Shown here: in pieces, positions 16,624-26,149 of the stretch
Position numbering within the stretch: position 1 is the stretch's first letter
How the letters are laid out: each line of letters begins with the position of its first letter
Origin: JAXLXE01 sp046328115
GTDB lineage: Bacteria; Chloroflexota; UBA6077; JACCZL01
Length of the DNA: 64,000 bases
Direction: 5' to 3'
NCBI GenBank assembly: GCA_046328115.1
Contig: JAXLXE010000005.1
Coordinates: forward strand, 223,321 to 287,320
Made by a program: the position numbers and the translations under genes
The notes under the pieces: generated by a model
The model's input: only the letters and a program-made list of their open reading frames with translations
Told to the model about the DNA's origin: nothing
Database searches by the model: none

Positions 16624-19335
16624 TCAGCGCACCCGTCTGGCGGTGAGGCGATCGGCGTAGAAGAGCGCTTCATGCTCCTTCCAGCCGTCCACCTCGACAT
16701 AATCACCAACGTGAACCGTGTCACAGCCGTCGCGACAGAGCAGGACGATCGTCACGAGCCCGTCGCGGTTCGCAATCGTGACGATTGTCGGCTGGGCCGC
16801 CGTGTCCACGGCCAGGGCGTTGCCCTCTGCCCGCTCGTCCTCTTGAGAGCCTCTGTTCGTCCGCGCGCGCTGGAGCTTCCCCTGCTCCGTGAGCCGGCGG
16901 ACGTTGGGCTCACCAGGATCGAACACACTGGAATCCGCGGGCGGCGCGGGCTGGCTGGGGTTGCCCGGATTTCCGGGGGTGCCGGACGCAACGTCGTTGT
17001 CCAGGTTGGTCACCTGGACATCACTGGGATCCTGGCCGTTGAAGCGGGCGTCCGCACTGGCCGCGGCCGACGTGATGATCGTGTAAGCGATGCTTCCATC
17101 CACAACGGCGTCATCCACCCCGGTAATCGTGACTACCTGAGCCACCAGACCGTTCGCGGGTGTGAACACCAGTTGTCCGGGCGAGACGGTGCCCTCCGCG
17201 GGATTCGAGGAGGTCACGTTGATGGTGACGTTGGCAAGCGGAGCCTGGGTAAGCGCCACGGTGAAGGCGGCCTGGCCGCCGGACTCTGTGGTGGTGAGAC
17301 CGCCAATTGGGGAGACGCCGATGTTCGACCCTACTGGAGCAACGACCGGCACACAAGCGGAGAACTCTGAGGTGCCGTTCGTGGGGCTCGTAGCGGTCGC
17401 GGTGATGACCCGGCCGAGTGGAATACCGAGCGGTATGGCCAGACCGAAAGCGGCGTTGCCGTTTGCGTCCGTGTTGACCACGGTGGAGCCCAGGAGCGTC
17501 TCCCCCTCACCGTTCCCCAGCGGATCGCAGGACGGGGAGTGGAAGACCTCGATGCGGAATCCATTGGTGTTGGGCAGGCTATTGAGACTTGCGAAGATGG
17601 TCGTGCTCGCCCCGTCCGAGACCGCGGATGAGATCACCGGGTAGTTCTGGCGCTGGTTTGAGCCGGCGTCCGGGTCCTTATCGTCGTTCGGGTTGACACC
17701 GCCGCCCTCGAGCTCGATGCCCAGCGCGCCGTTGCTGGAGATGCGGTTCCCAAGGATGGCAATGCCGTCCTGGGCGGCCGGCGGGATGGACACCCCAGCA
17801 CCCGTGTTGAAGGCAATCGTGTTGCCCGTTCCGGGGACGGTGCCGCCGATGCGGCTGTTCGGTCCAAAGTCCACGATGATGCCACTGGAGTTAGGGATGG
17901 GGAGAGTGCCGGTGGTGTCCGTGCCGATGAGGTTGCCCTCGATGACCGGCGTGGCGCCCACGACGTTGATGCCGGGGCGCGAGGCGTTGCCGGAGATGAG
18001 GTTGCCGTGCCCCCCCGGGCCTCCCACGGCGACGGTGCCGGCGGAGAGGTAGAGACCGAACAAGCCATTCCCCAGGGCGGAGCTGCCGGCCGCATTGGTG
18101 CCCACGCGATTGCCGCGAATCGTGGTGTTATTCGAGCCGGCCTCCACGCTGATGCCGGAGCCGCTGTTGCCAGACACCAGGTTGCCCTCGTTCACGCCGC
18201 CGCCGCCGATAGCAGTGTTGGCCGAGCCGGTGATGTGGATGCCGGTGACGTTGGGTAGAGCGGCGGTGCCGGCAGCGTTTGTGCCTACGAAATTGTTCTG
18301 AATGAGGACACCGGCCGTGTTCTGGACCTGGATGCCGAACGTAGCGCTGGCGGCGACAACGTTCCGACCGTTCGGGCTCCCGATCACGTTGCCCGCGCCG
18401 GCGCCGTTGATGCGGACGCCGCCGTTTGGCCCATTCCCCACGGCGGCGTCGCCAGCAGCGGTGGTGCCCACGAAGTTGCCTTCGATCCGGTTGTTGGCGG
18501 ATGCCCCGCTGAGCACCACACCATCGGTGTTGCCGGAGATCACGTTGCCGGCACCGGGCACGGTTCCGCCGAGGGTGAGGCCGGTCACGGCAGTAAGCTG
18601 CACGCCGATCCCGGCGTTGCCGAAGTTGGTCACACCATCGGCGCCGAGGCCCACATAGTTACCGCGAAAGATCGCTCCGGCCGCGCCACCGTTCACCTGG
18701 ACGCCGTTACCGAGATTGCCGGAGATCACGTTGCGCTCAGCCGCGGTGGCGCCACCCACCTTCATGCCGCCTGCGCCCTGGAGATCCAGCCCGATCCCAT
18801 TGCCCGCGGCTGCGTTGCCGCCGGCGTTGAGACCCACGAAGTTGCCCTCGATCACGGCGTTGAGCACGCCTGCGTCGGAGGCGATCCCCGCACCCGGCCA
18901 GGCCCGGACAGAGAATCCGCGAATCGTGACGTTGCCAGAGGAAATCCGCAGGCCAATCGTCCCGGCCACGGTGCCCGTGCCGTCCAGCTCCACGTGCGGG
19001 TTGGCGCCACACAGCGTGCAGAGCTGGGTCGTAGCGTCCAGCGTCGTCGGTGACAGGATCGGGAGCAAGCCGGAGTTGGGGTTGATGGTCTTGAGCCCGT
19101 CGCCCGGGATGTTGAACTGGATCACGTCCGGGGCAACAGTGCCGGCGGTGCAGTCTCCGTTCACCGAGGAGTTGTTGTTCGCGGACTGTATCGCCTCACG
19201 CAGCGTGCACACGCCGTCCGCGGCAAACGCGTCGCCGGCCGAAGTGACCGTGATAGTCGCGGCGTAGGCAGGGCCGGCAATCCACAGCAACGCGAGTCCC
19301 GCGGCTACCATCGCAACAAGAAACTGGCGCAGCAT
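16624..19335 (-). CDS. Large secreted CSLREA-domain beta-helix protein with Calx-beta-like and unusual C-terminal domain
   Basis: 903 residues. ATG 19335 has GGGGGAGCAG just upstream. Signal peptide 1-25. The CSLREA domain follows, in the form GVCTLREAIQSANNN (CTLREA at 43-48). A long beta-helix runs to about 600, with rungs such as NVISGNLGNGV and IEGNFVGT repeated more than ten times. About 610-690 is an Ig-like or carbohydrate-type segment. About 690-790 is a Calx-beta-like domain (FTVALTQAPLANVTINVTSS, then GVDDAVVDGSIAYTI). After a Gly/Pro linker, the last 80 residues form a small basic/acidic beta-rich domain (VHVGDYVEVDGWKEH) like an OB fold. Probably a surface or released protein. It is divergent from the 1585-residue protein gene. 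Confidence 0.88.
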   Translation of the reverse strand: MLRQFLVAMVAAGLALLWIAGPAYAATITVTSAGDAFAADGVCTLREAIQSANNNSSVNGDCTAGTVAPDVIQFNIPGDGLKTINPNSGLLPILSPTTLDATTQLCTLCGANPHVELDGTGTVAGTIGLRISSGNVTIRGFSVRAWPGAGIASDAGVLNAVIEGNFVGLNAGGNAAAGNGIGLDLQGAGGMKVGGATAAERNVISGNLGNGVQVNGGAAGAIFRGNYVGLGADGVTNFGNAGIGVQLTAVTGLTLGGTVPGAGNVISGNTDGVVLSGASANNRIEGNFVGTTAAGDAAVGNGPNGGVRINGAGAGNVIGSPNGRNVVAASATFGIQVQNTAGVLIQNNFVGTNAAGTAALPNVTGIHITGSANTAIGGGGVNEGNLVSGNSGSGISVEAGSNNTTIRGNRVGTNAAGSSALGNGLFGLYLSAGTVAVGGPGGHGNLISGNASRPGINVVGATPVIEGNLIGTDTTGTLPIPNSSGIIVDFGPNSRIGGTVPGTGNTIAFNTGAGVSIPPAAQDGIAILGNRISSNGALGIELEGGGVNPNDDKDPDAGSNQRQNYPVISSAVSDGASTTIFASLNSLPNTNGFRIEVFHSPSCDPLGNGEGETLLGSTVVNTDANGNAAFGLAIPLGIPLGRVITATATSPTNGTSEFSACVPVVAPVGSNIGVSPIGGLTTTESGGQAAFTVALTQAPLANVTINVTSSNPAEGTVSPGQLVFTPANGLVAQVVTITGVDDAVVDGSIAYTIITSAAASADARFNGQDPSDVQVTNLDNDVASGTPGNPGNPSQPAPPADSSVFDPGEPNVRRLTEQGKLQRARTNRGSQEDERAEGNALAVDTAAQPTIVTIANRDGLVTIVLLCRDGCDTVHVGDYVEVDGWKEHEALFYADRLTARRVR

Positions 19336-19369
19336 CCTGCTCCCCCAGGATCAGAGCTTCCGTCGGCCG

Positions 19370-19378
19370 AGTATAGCA
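19370..19378 (-). promoter_or_regulatory. Extended -10 promoter of the CSLREA protein gene
   Basis: On the minus strand TGCTATACT (19378-19370) is a good extended -10 element (TGn plus TATACT). No clear -35 box lies 17 nt upstream, as is common for extended -10 promoters. The predicted leader to ATG 19335 is about 28 nt and includes the GGGGGAG ribosome binding site. Confidence 0.5.
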
Positions 19379-19436
19379 GCGACCTCCGGAGGCGCCCGCC
19401 GGCGATCCCGGTCGCAATTGGGGATGCGCGAGTCGC

Positions 19437-19466
19437 TTGAAATTACCAGCGAGATGCACGTAGACT
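19437..19466 (+). promoter_or_regulatory. Sigma-70-type promoter of the 1585-residue surface protein gene
   Basis: TTGAAA (19437-19442) and TAGACT (19461-19466) are 18 nt apart, in a locally AT-richer stretch of the divergent intergenic region. The start codon at 19515 would follow a leader of about 42 nt. Confidence 0.5.
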
Positions 19467-19514
19467 GCCCAAATTTCGCAAAACGCGCGGAGTTTCGGGC
19501 CATCTTTCAACGCC

Positions 19515-22500
19515 GTGTCGCGTAGTAGCTTCCCCGCTGCGTTGCTCCGCTGGGCCGGCGTGATCGCGCTGATCGGCCTGGCGATTCCGGCCGCCCCAGC
19601 CGCCTCCCAGACGCCGTTTGAGCAAGGCGTCCTGGCGGGCGTCAACGGTGAAGTGGTCGTCGTCTTCAGCGACGGCAGCGCCGTCCAGCCGGCCACACCT
19701 GGCGTGGCACTGGGCACGGGGGATCGCGTGGCCACGATCGGCGCGGCCGGCGCAACGGTGGCGCTGGCGGGCGGGGTGGAGCTTGAGCTGGGCGGGGACA
19801 CGACGCTCCAGATCCTGACGCATCAGACGGGCGCCGCGGTGCAAGTGGAGATCGCCCAGGGGTCGGTCATCGCCCGCCTGCGCGGTGCGCTGATCGGCGG
19901 TGCGCTGGAGATGCTGGCGGGGAGCGTGCTGGTGCTGGCGAAGTCCGGCACCGTGGTGGGGCTGCTGACGCTGGAGGCGGCGGCGTTTGCCCAGAGCGCG
20001 GCGGAGGGGGGCAAGGAGGCCCAGCTCATCGACCGTGGCCTGGGCCTCAGCGACCGCGCTGAGGCTCTGAAGACGGCGCGAACGATCGCCAACGGCACCT
20101 CTTTAACAGCCGTGGGAGCGGGCTCGCCCAAGCAGCCGCCCCTGGACGTGATCGGCGGGGAGCTTGGGCCTGCCGCGGACAACCCCAGCGAGCTCCTACG
20201 GGCGAGCCAGGAAGCGGTGGCGGACGCGCTGCCGGGCGGGACCAGCGACGGCATCAGGCCGGCTGGCAGCGTCACGGGCAGCCGCCCGCGGGACCCAGAA
20301 AAGGACAAGGAGCGCAAGCCGAGGCCGGCCGGCGTGGGTGACTCAGACAGCTCCAAGGAGCTCTTGGATCTGGGCGACCACCCGCCAAACGACAACTTCT
20401 CGGACGCCCGCGATCTCTCCCTCTACACGCGGACCACGGGCACCTTCACCAACGCCACGCGCGAGACGTTCGAGCCGCTCTCCCGCTGCGGCGGCGACGG
20501 CGGCACCGTCTGGTTCAAGGTGCGCCCGGCGCAGACGGGCACGTTCGGCCTGTTCTTCCAGCTCAGCGGCTACCGCCCAGTCTTCACGGTCTACTCAGGC
20601 AGCCGCCTGCGCGACCTCAAGCCGCTCGGCTGCGGCACCTCGCTCAGCTTCCACGCGGACGCGGGGCAGACCTACTACGTCCAGGTGGCGCGGTATACGC
20701 GGCCGGCGGCCGGCGTCAGCCCCGCCGCCACAACCGGGCCGGACTCTCCAATCGACCGGGGCGAATTTGACCTGCGTCTTACGTTCGCCGGCGCCGGCCC
20801 GGCCAACGACGCCTTCGCCAGTGCCTTCCCGCTCACCGCTCCCGGCTTCGCCACCGGCTCGCTCAAGAACGCCTCCGTAGAGCCCAACGAGCCCGCGCGG
20901 TGCGACGCTAATGACGGCAGCGTCTGGTACGTGTTGGTGGCGCCCTCTTCTGGCACGCTGTCGGTGACGGCTCGTTTCGGGAGCAACCAGCCGGACACAC
21001 TCTCGGTGTTCACGGGACCCTCGCTCGGCGCGCTGACACAGCTTGGGTGCGATACGGAGCGCGTCACGGCGTCCGTGACGGCTGGCCAGGCCTACTACGT
21101 CCGCGCCAGCGGGTCGCGATCCTCGGAGTCGCCCTTTACGATCACGGCAAGCATGGGAACACCGCCGGCAAACGATGCGTTTGCAAACGCTGCGCCGCTG
21201 GCCGTCCCCGGCACGGCCACGGGCGATACGTTTAGCGCCACGGTGGAATCCGGAGAGCCGGAGCCGGCGTGCTCGGTGCTCAACGCGACGCTCTGGTACC
21301 GGGTCGTAGCGCCATCCACGGGGACGCTACGAGTGAGAGTGAGATCGACGGACACCGATTTCACACCCTCCGTCGCGATCTTTGAAGGACCAAACGTGCG
21401 GGCCCTCCGTGAACTGGCGTGCGGTGGCGGCTCCTTCAGCAGCACGGTTGAGACGTCGGGTCACGTGACTGCCGGAGGGGTCTACTACGCGCAGGTGGGA
21501 CGAACGGGGGAGAGCTCTGGGGCGATCACTGTTGAGACGTTCATTGGCCAGGGGCCGCCCAACGACGACTTCGCGACAGCGTTCCCCATCGGGAACGATG
21601 TCAGCGTCGATTCCCCATTCCTGGGAGCCACGATTGAATCGCACGAGCCCACGGACTGTGTGGGTTTCCGCGGCAGCATCTGGTTCCGGATCACGGCACC
21701 ACAGACAGGCGCACTCTCGATCTTTACCGGGGGACCGTCCGGCTGGATAGCCGTGTACTCCGGCACCACCCTGGGCAACCTCAAGGAAGTGGCCTGCGGC
21801 ATCGGTGGCGTCAACGCGCTCTTGGTGCCAGGCCAGGCGTACTTCGTGCAGATCTCCGGCGTTTGCTGCGGCCCGGAACCGGTCGCCGTCCGGACGAAGA
21901 CGCTGGCCCCGCCGATCAACGACAGCTTCGAAGGGGCCTTCCCGATCGGTGTGGGCACACCCCTCAGCGGGGATACGCGCAGCGCAACGCGCCAACTGGA
22001 CGAGCCTGGCGAGTGCATCGCTGATCCAACAGTCTGGTACAAGCTGGTGGCGCCGACTTCTGGCACTCTGGTGATCACGCTCCAGGGCGACGGTCAAGCC
22101 TTCCCGCGAGGTGGGCTGTTTGTGGGCAGCGCGGTTGGCAACCTGGATCCCCTCGGCTGCGGAACGTCCCTCTCATCGTTCCGCCGCGAGATTCGCGAGT
22201 CCGTGACGGCTGGAGTTCTCTACTACATCCAGGCTACCGCTGGGAACGGAACGTTCAGCGGCACGTCACGTATGGAAGTCGGTCCGCCAAATGATGACTT
22301 CTCAACACCCTCGCCTATCACCGTTCCCGGATCATTCGCTGGCGACACGAAGCCGGCTACGAGCGAGTTTCACGAGCCAAACAACTGTGCCAGCGGAGAC
22401 ACGCTGTGGTACCGCTTCGTGGCGCCCTCCAGCGGTACGCTAGAGATCACGCTGGGCCAGGTGGGCACCTCTCGCCCACGCGCGGGATTGTTTGAGGGCA

Positions 22501-24272
22501 CCTCAATCAACCGGCTTACGCAGCTAGCATGCGCCTTCTCCAGCGCCACCGGAGCCGTAGGGGCTACCGGACGCGTGCTGGCAGGTCAGACCTACTTCCT
22601 CCAGATTTCCAGCGGGCTATCGGAGGGTGGCCAGTTCACGGTGTCGCTCGCGATCGTGGGTGCTCCGGTGAACGATCAGTTCGCGAACGCCTTTCCCATC
22701 ACGGTCCCGGGCAAACTCGGCGCGAGCTTCGTGGGCGCCACAACAGAGCCGCGAGAGCCACTCAGCTGTTCGCGAGGCCCCTCCGTCTGGTACGCGCTAC
22801 CACCCCTGCCAGGCGGCCTCGTGCGATTTGACGTCGCGGACGGTACGGCAGCACTGTCGCTGTACGCCGGAACCTCGCTCGACGATCTGCGGACGGTGCG
22901 CTGCGGGTTCGACGACATTGAGATAGACCTGGTCGCCGGTCAGCGGTACTTCCTCCAGGTGTCACGGCTCAGCGACAGTCCCCCCGCCGTCACGATCGAT
23001 GTCAGCTTTGCTGGAGCGCCACCGAACGACAATATGGACAATGCCCAGCCCGTCGCGGCCTCGGGTAGCTACGCGGGGTCGGTTGCCGGATCAACCCGCG
23101 AGGGGCGAGAGTCGGCCGCATTCTGTGGCTCCGGCGGGACCGTTTGGTACAGGTTCTCGGTGAGCACCGCCTCGGTCGCGCGCGTCACTGCTCGCACTTC
23201 CGGGGGCGCGGACCTCACGATCTCCGCGTACTCTTCTCTACCCCCGGTGGCAGCAAGCAGACTGGGCTGCGGCTCGGGCGCGGTTGAGTTCGCTGCGAAG
23301 CCGGGAGCCCAGATCTGGGTGCAGGTGTCCGCGTCGTTCGCCGCGCGCACAGATCCAAACTTCACCCTGACGATCGATCTCATCGGGACGCCGCCGATCA
23401 ACGACGACTTTGCAGCCGCCTATCCCCTCCCGGTCGGTCAGGCCGGGGCCGCGGACCTCAACAACGCCACGTCTGAGCCGAGCGAGCCAGCCGTGTGCGT
23501 GGCCGATCGTCGGACGGTGTGGTTCTGGACCGTGGCGCCGGCCAGCGGGAGCATGAGCGTGCAAGCACCCCCTGGAGCCGGGCTCCGGGTGGGAGTGTTC
23601 CGCGGCGGCGACATCTACTCGCTACAAACCGTGGCATGCCTGAACGGCGGCGGCACGTTTGCCGCGACCGCCGGCGAGCGGTACTACCTCCAGCTCAGCG
23701 GCACAGCGCCGACGGCCGTGAACATTGCCGTGTCCTTCGCGGGGGCGCGACCCGCGAACGACGATCGCTCTAACGCAACAGCTCTCACCCTACCCATCGC
23801 CATCGGCGGTTCAACCGTGAACGCTACCCGCGAGCTCAACGAGCCCCAACCGTTCTGCGGCGGCTCCGACGGGCCCACCGTCTGGTATCGATTCTCAGCG
23901 CCGGCCAGCGGGACCCTGCACGCTACCACCGCGAGCAGTAGCTTTGACACGGTAGTCGCCCTTTACGAGGAGTTCTCCACGGGGTCCATCGCACAAGTCG
24001 GCTGTAACGACGACGAGGGCGGCGGTGTCACCACGTCGCGGCTGCTGGCATCTGTTCGCTCGGACAGCGCATACCTGGTACAGGTCAGCGGAAAGAACGG
24101 CGCGACCGGAGCGCTGATCTTGAATCTCACGCTGGACACAAGCCCCACGCCCACGCGTACGCCCTCTCCCACTCAAACGCCCACGCTCGTGCCCGGTAGC
24201 GCCGTCGTGACGAGCACCCCCAAGGCGACCGCGCCGGCGGCCACCAGCGCTCCTGCTCCGCCACGGCGGTAA
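19515..24272 (+). CDS. Giant secreted protein: FecR-like domain plus ten PPC-like repeats
   Basis: 1585 residues from GTG 19515. A signal peptide (about 1-35) precedes a FecR-like region at 36-140 (GVNGEVVVVFSDGSAVQP, then LGTGDRVATIG and VELELGGDTTLQIL). A disordered charged stretch leads to residue 290. Ten tandem units of about 115-125 residues follow, each starting with P-x-N-D-x-F and containing EP, C, VWY-x-x-VAP-x-SGTL, a Y/F-x-G middle, LGC and GQ-x-YY-x-QV. This is the pattern of bacterial pre-peptidase C-terminal (PPC)-type beta-sandwiches. The C-terminus is Thr/Pro-rich (TPTRTPSPTQTPT). It has no visible enzymatic domain and no cell-wall sorting signal. Probably a surface fibre or binding protein; function unknown. 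It has its own promoter and is divergent from the CSLREA gene. Confidence 0.9.
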   Translation: MSRSSFPAALLRWAGVIALIGLAIPAAPAASQTPFEQGVLAGVNGEVVVVFSDGSAVQPATPGVALGTGDRVATIGAAGATVALAGGVELELGGDTTLQILTHQTGAAVQVEIAQGSVIARLRGALIGGALEMLAGSVLVLAKSGTVVGLLTLEAAAFAQSAAEGGKEAQLIDRGLGLSDRAEALKTARTIANGTSLTAVGAGSPKQPPLDVIGGELGPAADNPSELLRASQEAVADALPGGTSDGIRPAGSVTGSRPRDPEKDKERKPRPAGVGDSDSSKELLDLGDHPPNDNFSDARDLSLYTRTTGTFTNATRETFEPLSRCGGDGGTVWFKVRPAQTGTFGLFFQLSGYRPVFTVYSGSRLRDLKPLGCGTSLSFHADAGQTYYVQVARYTRPAAGVSPAATTGPDSPIDRGEFDLRLTFAGAGPANDAFASAFPLTAPGFATGSLKNASVEPNEPARCDANDGSVWYVLVAPSSGTLSVTARFGSNQPDTLSVFTGPSLGALTQLGCDTERVTASVTAGQAYYVRASGSRSSESPFTITASMGTPPANDAFANAAPLAVPGTATGDTFSATVESGEPEPACSVLNATLWYRVVAPSTGTLRVRVRSTDTDFTPSVAIFEGPNVRALRELACGGGSFSSTVETSGHVTAGGVYYAQVGRTGESSGAITVETFIGQGPPNDDFATAFPIGNDVSVDSPFLGATIESHEPTDCVGFRGSIWFRITAPQTGALSIFTGGPSGWIAVYSGTTLGNLKEVACGIGGVNALLVPGQAYFVQISGVCCGPEPVAVRTKTLAPPINDSFEGAFPIGVGTPLSGDTRSATRQLDEPGECIADPTVWYKLVAPTSGTLVITLQGDGQAFPRGGLFVGSAVGNLDPLGCGTSLSSFRREIRESVTAGVLYYIQATAGNGTFSGTSRMEVGPPNDDFSTPSPITVPGSFAGDTKPATSEFHEPNNCASGDTLWYRFVAPSSGTLEITLGQVGTSRPRAGLFEGTSINRLTQLACAFSSATGAVGATGRVLAGQTYFLQISSGLSEGGQFTVSLAIVGAPVNDQFANAFPITVPGKLGASFVGATTEPREPLSCSRGPSVWYALPPLPGGLVRFDVADGTAALSLYAGTSLDDLRTVRCGFDDIEIDLVAGQRYFLQVSRLSDSPPAVTIDVSFAGAPPNDNMDNAQPVAASGSYAGSVAGSTREGRESAAFCGSGGTVWYRFSVSTASVARVTARTSGGADLTISAYSSLPPVAASRLGCGSGAVEFAAKPGAQIWVQVSASFAARTDPNFTLTIDLIGTPPINDDFAAAYPLPVGQAGAADLNNATSEPSEPAVCVADRRTVWFWTVAPASGSMSVQAPPGAGLRVGVFRGGDIYSLQTVACLNGGGTFAATAGERYYLQLSGTAPTAVNIAVSFAGARPANDDRSNATALTLPIAIGGSTVNATRELNEPQPFCGGSDGPTVWYRFSAPASGTLHATTASSSFDTVVALYEEFSTGSIAQVGCNDDEGGGVTTSRLLASVRSDSAYLVQVSGKNGATGALILNLTLDTSPTPTRTPSPTQTPTLVPGSAVVTSTPKATAPAATSAPAPPRR
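20386..24138 (+). repeat. Ten tandem protein-domain repeats (PPC-like)
   Basis: Units begin near 20386, 20798, 21163, 21556, 21911, 22285, 22663, 23019, 23391 and 23750, each at the codons for P-x-N-D. Spacing is 350-415 bp. Nucleotide copies have drifted well apart, so duplication is old, while the protein pattern (ND start, paired Cys, WY, GQxYY) is kept in nearly every unit. Confidence 0.85.
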
Positions 24273-24406
24273 CGGGACGGTCATGGCCGGCCGCCCATGC
24301 CAGCATTGCCCACAGCCAAATCTCTGCAGTATTCTTCCCGACTCACCGCGAGGATGATCCGGAGCGCTCTGCGCTCTGATGGTCTGCCCAGAGGGAGCGC
24401 TGCCTC

Positions 24407-25033
24407 ATGGACTGGCCGAACCCTGAGCTTGCCGCCCTGATCGCCGTTCTCGTCTTGCCGGCGCTTCTGTTCGTGGGGTGCGGCGATCCGCTGCCACCTG
24501 ACGGTCCCCCCCAGCAGCCCCCTCCAGCACCACCGCCCACACCCCCGACTCCGCCAACGCCTCCGGCACCCCCGACACCACCGCCCACGCCAACGACTGC
24601 CTTCCAGCTCAATCTTGACCCAAATCTTCAACAACCAGCGGTAGCCCAGCCACAGCTCAAGGTGCGCCGGATTGAAAGCGTCTTCTGGACGCTGCGCGAC
24701 GGCAAGAACCCCACCCTGGCGGAGGTCAGCTTCCCACTCAACCCGCTCGCGCTCCTCCCCGTAGATGCGAACACCGTGTTCATCTCACCCTCGCAGCCGC
24801 CGCTCAAGACAGATGCCCGAAACTCAGACATCGGCACACGCAACGAGGTCATCTGCACTGTGACGTTGGTGCTCAGGCTCGATGACCCGGACGCGCCCGA
24901 GTCAACGGCCACCTTCAACTCCGCGCTATGGCTCCCACTGACGCTGAGCGCCAACCACGTCTACAGGCTCTCCAGCGATCTCACCACACCAGACCGCCAA
25001 TTCATCCTGACCTTCGTGTCTGCAGATGGCTGA
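24407..25033 (+). CDS. Proline-rich lipoprotein of unknown function
   Basis: 208 residues from ATG 24407. A hydrophobic N-terminus ends in LLFVGC, a lipobox with the modified Cys at about residue 25. A Pro/Thr-rich stalk follows (residues about 29-65, runs such as PPTPPTPP). A globular beta-rich domain of about 140 residues completes the protein (RRIESVFWTLRDGKNPTLAE, then VICTVTLVLRLDDPDAPEST). I do not recognise the domain. The gene ends 9 nt before the signal-peptidase-II-like gene, which suggests an operon in which the lipoprotein may be the substrate of the two enzymes encoded next. That link is inference. Confidence 0.75.
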   Translation: MDWPNPELAALIAVLVLPALLFVGCGDPLPPDGPPQQPPPAPPPTPPTPPTPPAPPTPPPTPTTAFQLNLDPNLQQPAVAQPQLKVRRIESVFWTLRDGKNPTLAEVSFPLNPLALLPVDANTVFISPSQPPLKTDARNSDIGTRNEVICTVTLVLRLDDPDAPESTATFNSALWLPLTLSANHVYRLSSDLTTPDRQFILTFVSADG

Positions 25034-25042
25034 CTCGCACCA

Positions 25043-25447
25043 ATGAGCTCACCCGCTCTCACGCTCGGGGCACTCCCACTCATCGTCGTGGCCATTGACC
25101 AGCTCGCCAAAGCGCTTGTCCTGCGCTGGACCAGCGACACCGCTGCTCAGGGGCACACCCTGGCAATGCGGCTCGGACTGTCGCAACGGCTGATGGCGTG
25201 CTTGCTGGCGGTCTTGGGTGCCGCTACGCTCCTGCTCGCGACTACGTCCGCGGTCGAGGTATCGGCGCTGGGAGGGGTGTCCGTTGCGCTGGGCGGCGCG
25301 GCGAGCAATCTGCTGGATCACCTCCATCGCGGCGCGGTGGTTGACCACCTGCGCTTCGCGCGGTGGACCTTCAACCTCGCCGACGTCGCGGTTGTTCTCG
25401 GAGCGGTGTGGGCCGTGAGCTCAGCACTGATGCGGGCCGGCGCGTGA
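25043..25447 (+). CDS. Diverged signal peptidase II (LspA)-like membrane protein
   Basis: 134 residues, shorter than typical LspA (about 150-170). Four hydrophobic segments. LspA signatures are present: DQLAK in the first helix (D19), then GGAASNLLDHLHRGAVVDHL in the position of GGxxGNxxDRxxxGxVVDF, and TFNLADVAVVLG in the position of FNxADxxI. The two aspartates matching the catalytic pair are D92 and D114. The Arg after the first Asp is His here, and the normal N in GN is S-N shifted by context. LspA cleaves lipoprotein signal peptides in the membrane. This copy may be a specialised paralogue. It overlaps the Lgt-like gene by 4 nt (GTGA). Confidence 0.8.
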   Translation: MSSPALTLGALPLIVVAIDQLAKALVLRWTSDTAAQGHTLAMRLGLSQRLMACLLAVLGAATLLLATTSAVEVSALGGVSVALGGAASNLLDHLHRGAVVDHLRFARWTFNLADVAVVLGAVWAVSSALMRAGA

Positions 25448-26118
25448 CCGTCCAGGCCGCGCTTCCCCGGCGCGCGGTGCTTCCAGCCACGCGTGCGCTC
25501 GCCTATCGCGTATGCCTCGCAATGGGCGTCCTCGCCGGTGCACTCGCGTGCCTGGCATCGCCGGAGACCTCGGCGATCCCCCCGCCCACGCTTATCATCG
25601 CCATGGCAGTACTCACCCTGAGCGCCGCCGTTGGTTGCCGAGCTCTGTACGCGGCGCTCCACTGGCGGCGGTTCGTGGGCAGCCTGCCGCGCCTCGTCCA
25701 GTTCGGAAACAGCGGACTCAGCATATTTGGCGGTCTGATGGGCACGCTTGTCGCCGGCCCGTTCATCGCCATGATGCTCGGGGTCTCGTTCTGGCGGTCG
25801 GCTGACATCCTCGCGCCATTCGGCCTCATCGCCGCGGCCGGCGCGCGAATGGGTTGCGCGGTTCACGGCTGTTGCCGCGGGCGTACGCCGCTCCTGCCTC
25901 TGAGCGAGGCGGTTTTCCTCCTCTCCCTCGCCGCGCTCCTCCGGCTACCCGCTGCTCGCGACGGCACCATGTTCCTGGCCGCCGTCGCCTGTTACGCGGT
26001 CTGGCGGCTCGCCACGAACCAGATCCGCGCCGACCGCCATCTCACGCCGCGCCGCACCAGCTTCGCCGCGGCGGCGTTGGCCGCGGCATGCGCCGGACTA
26101 GCGACGGTGGGGCGATGA
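25444..26118 (+). CDS. Diverged prolipoprotein diacylglyceryl transferase (Lgt)-like membrane protein
   Basis: 224 residues from GTG 25444, which shares GTGA with the stop of the LspA-like gene. About six hydrophobic segments. Lgt-like motifs are SGLSIFGGLMGTLVAG (compare SFHGGLIG in classical Lgt) and GARMGCAVHGCCRGR (compare GRIGNFxNGExxG), the latter holding the conserved Arg (R135). The usual motif His is Phe (F95), and the protein is shorter than standard Lgt (about 260-290). Lgt adds diacylglycerol to the lipobox Cys. Missing the His means activity is uncertain; it could act on a different thiol or lipid. The gene is part of a four-gene run with a lipoprotein and an 856-residue protein. 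Confidence 0.72.
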   Translation: MTVQAALPRRAVLPATRALAYRVCLAMGVLAGALACLASPETSAIPPPTLIIAMAVLTLSAAVGCRALYAALHWRRFVGSLPRLVQFGNSGLSIFGGLMGTLVAGPFIAMMLGVSFWRSADILAPFGLIAAAGARMGCAVHGCCRGRTPLLPLSEAVFLLSLAALLRLPAARDGTMFLAAVACYAVWRLATNQIRADRHLTPRRTSFAAAALAAACAGLATVGR

Positions 26119-26149
26119 GATCACGCCCCGGGGACTGGAGAGTGATTCG

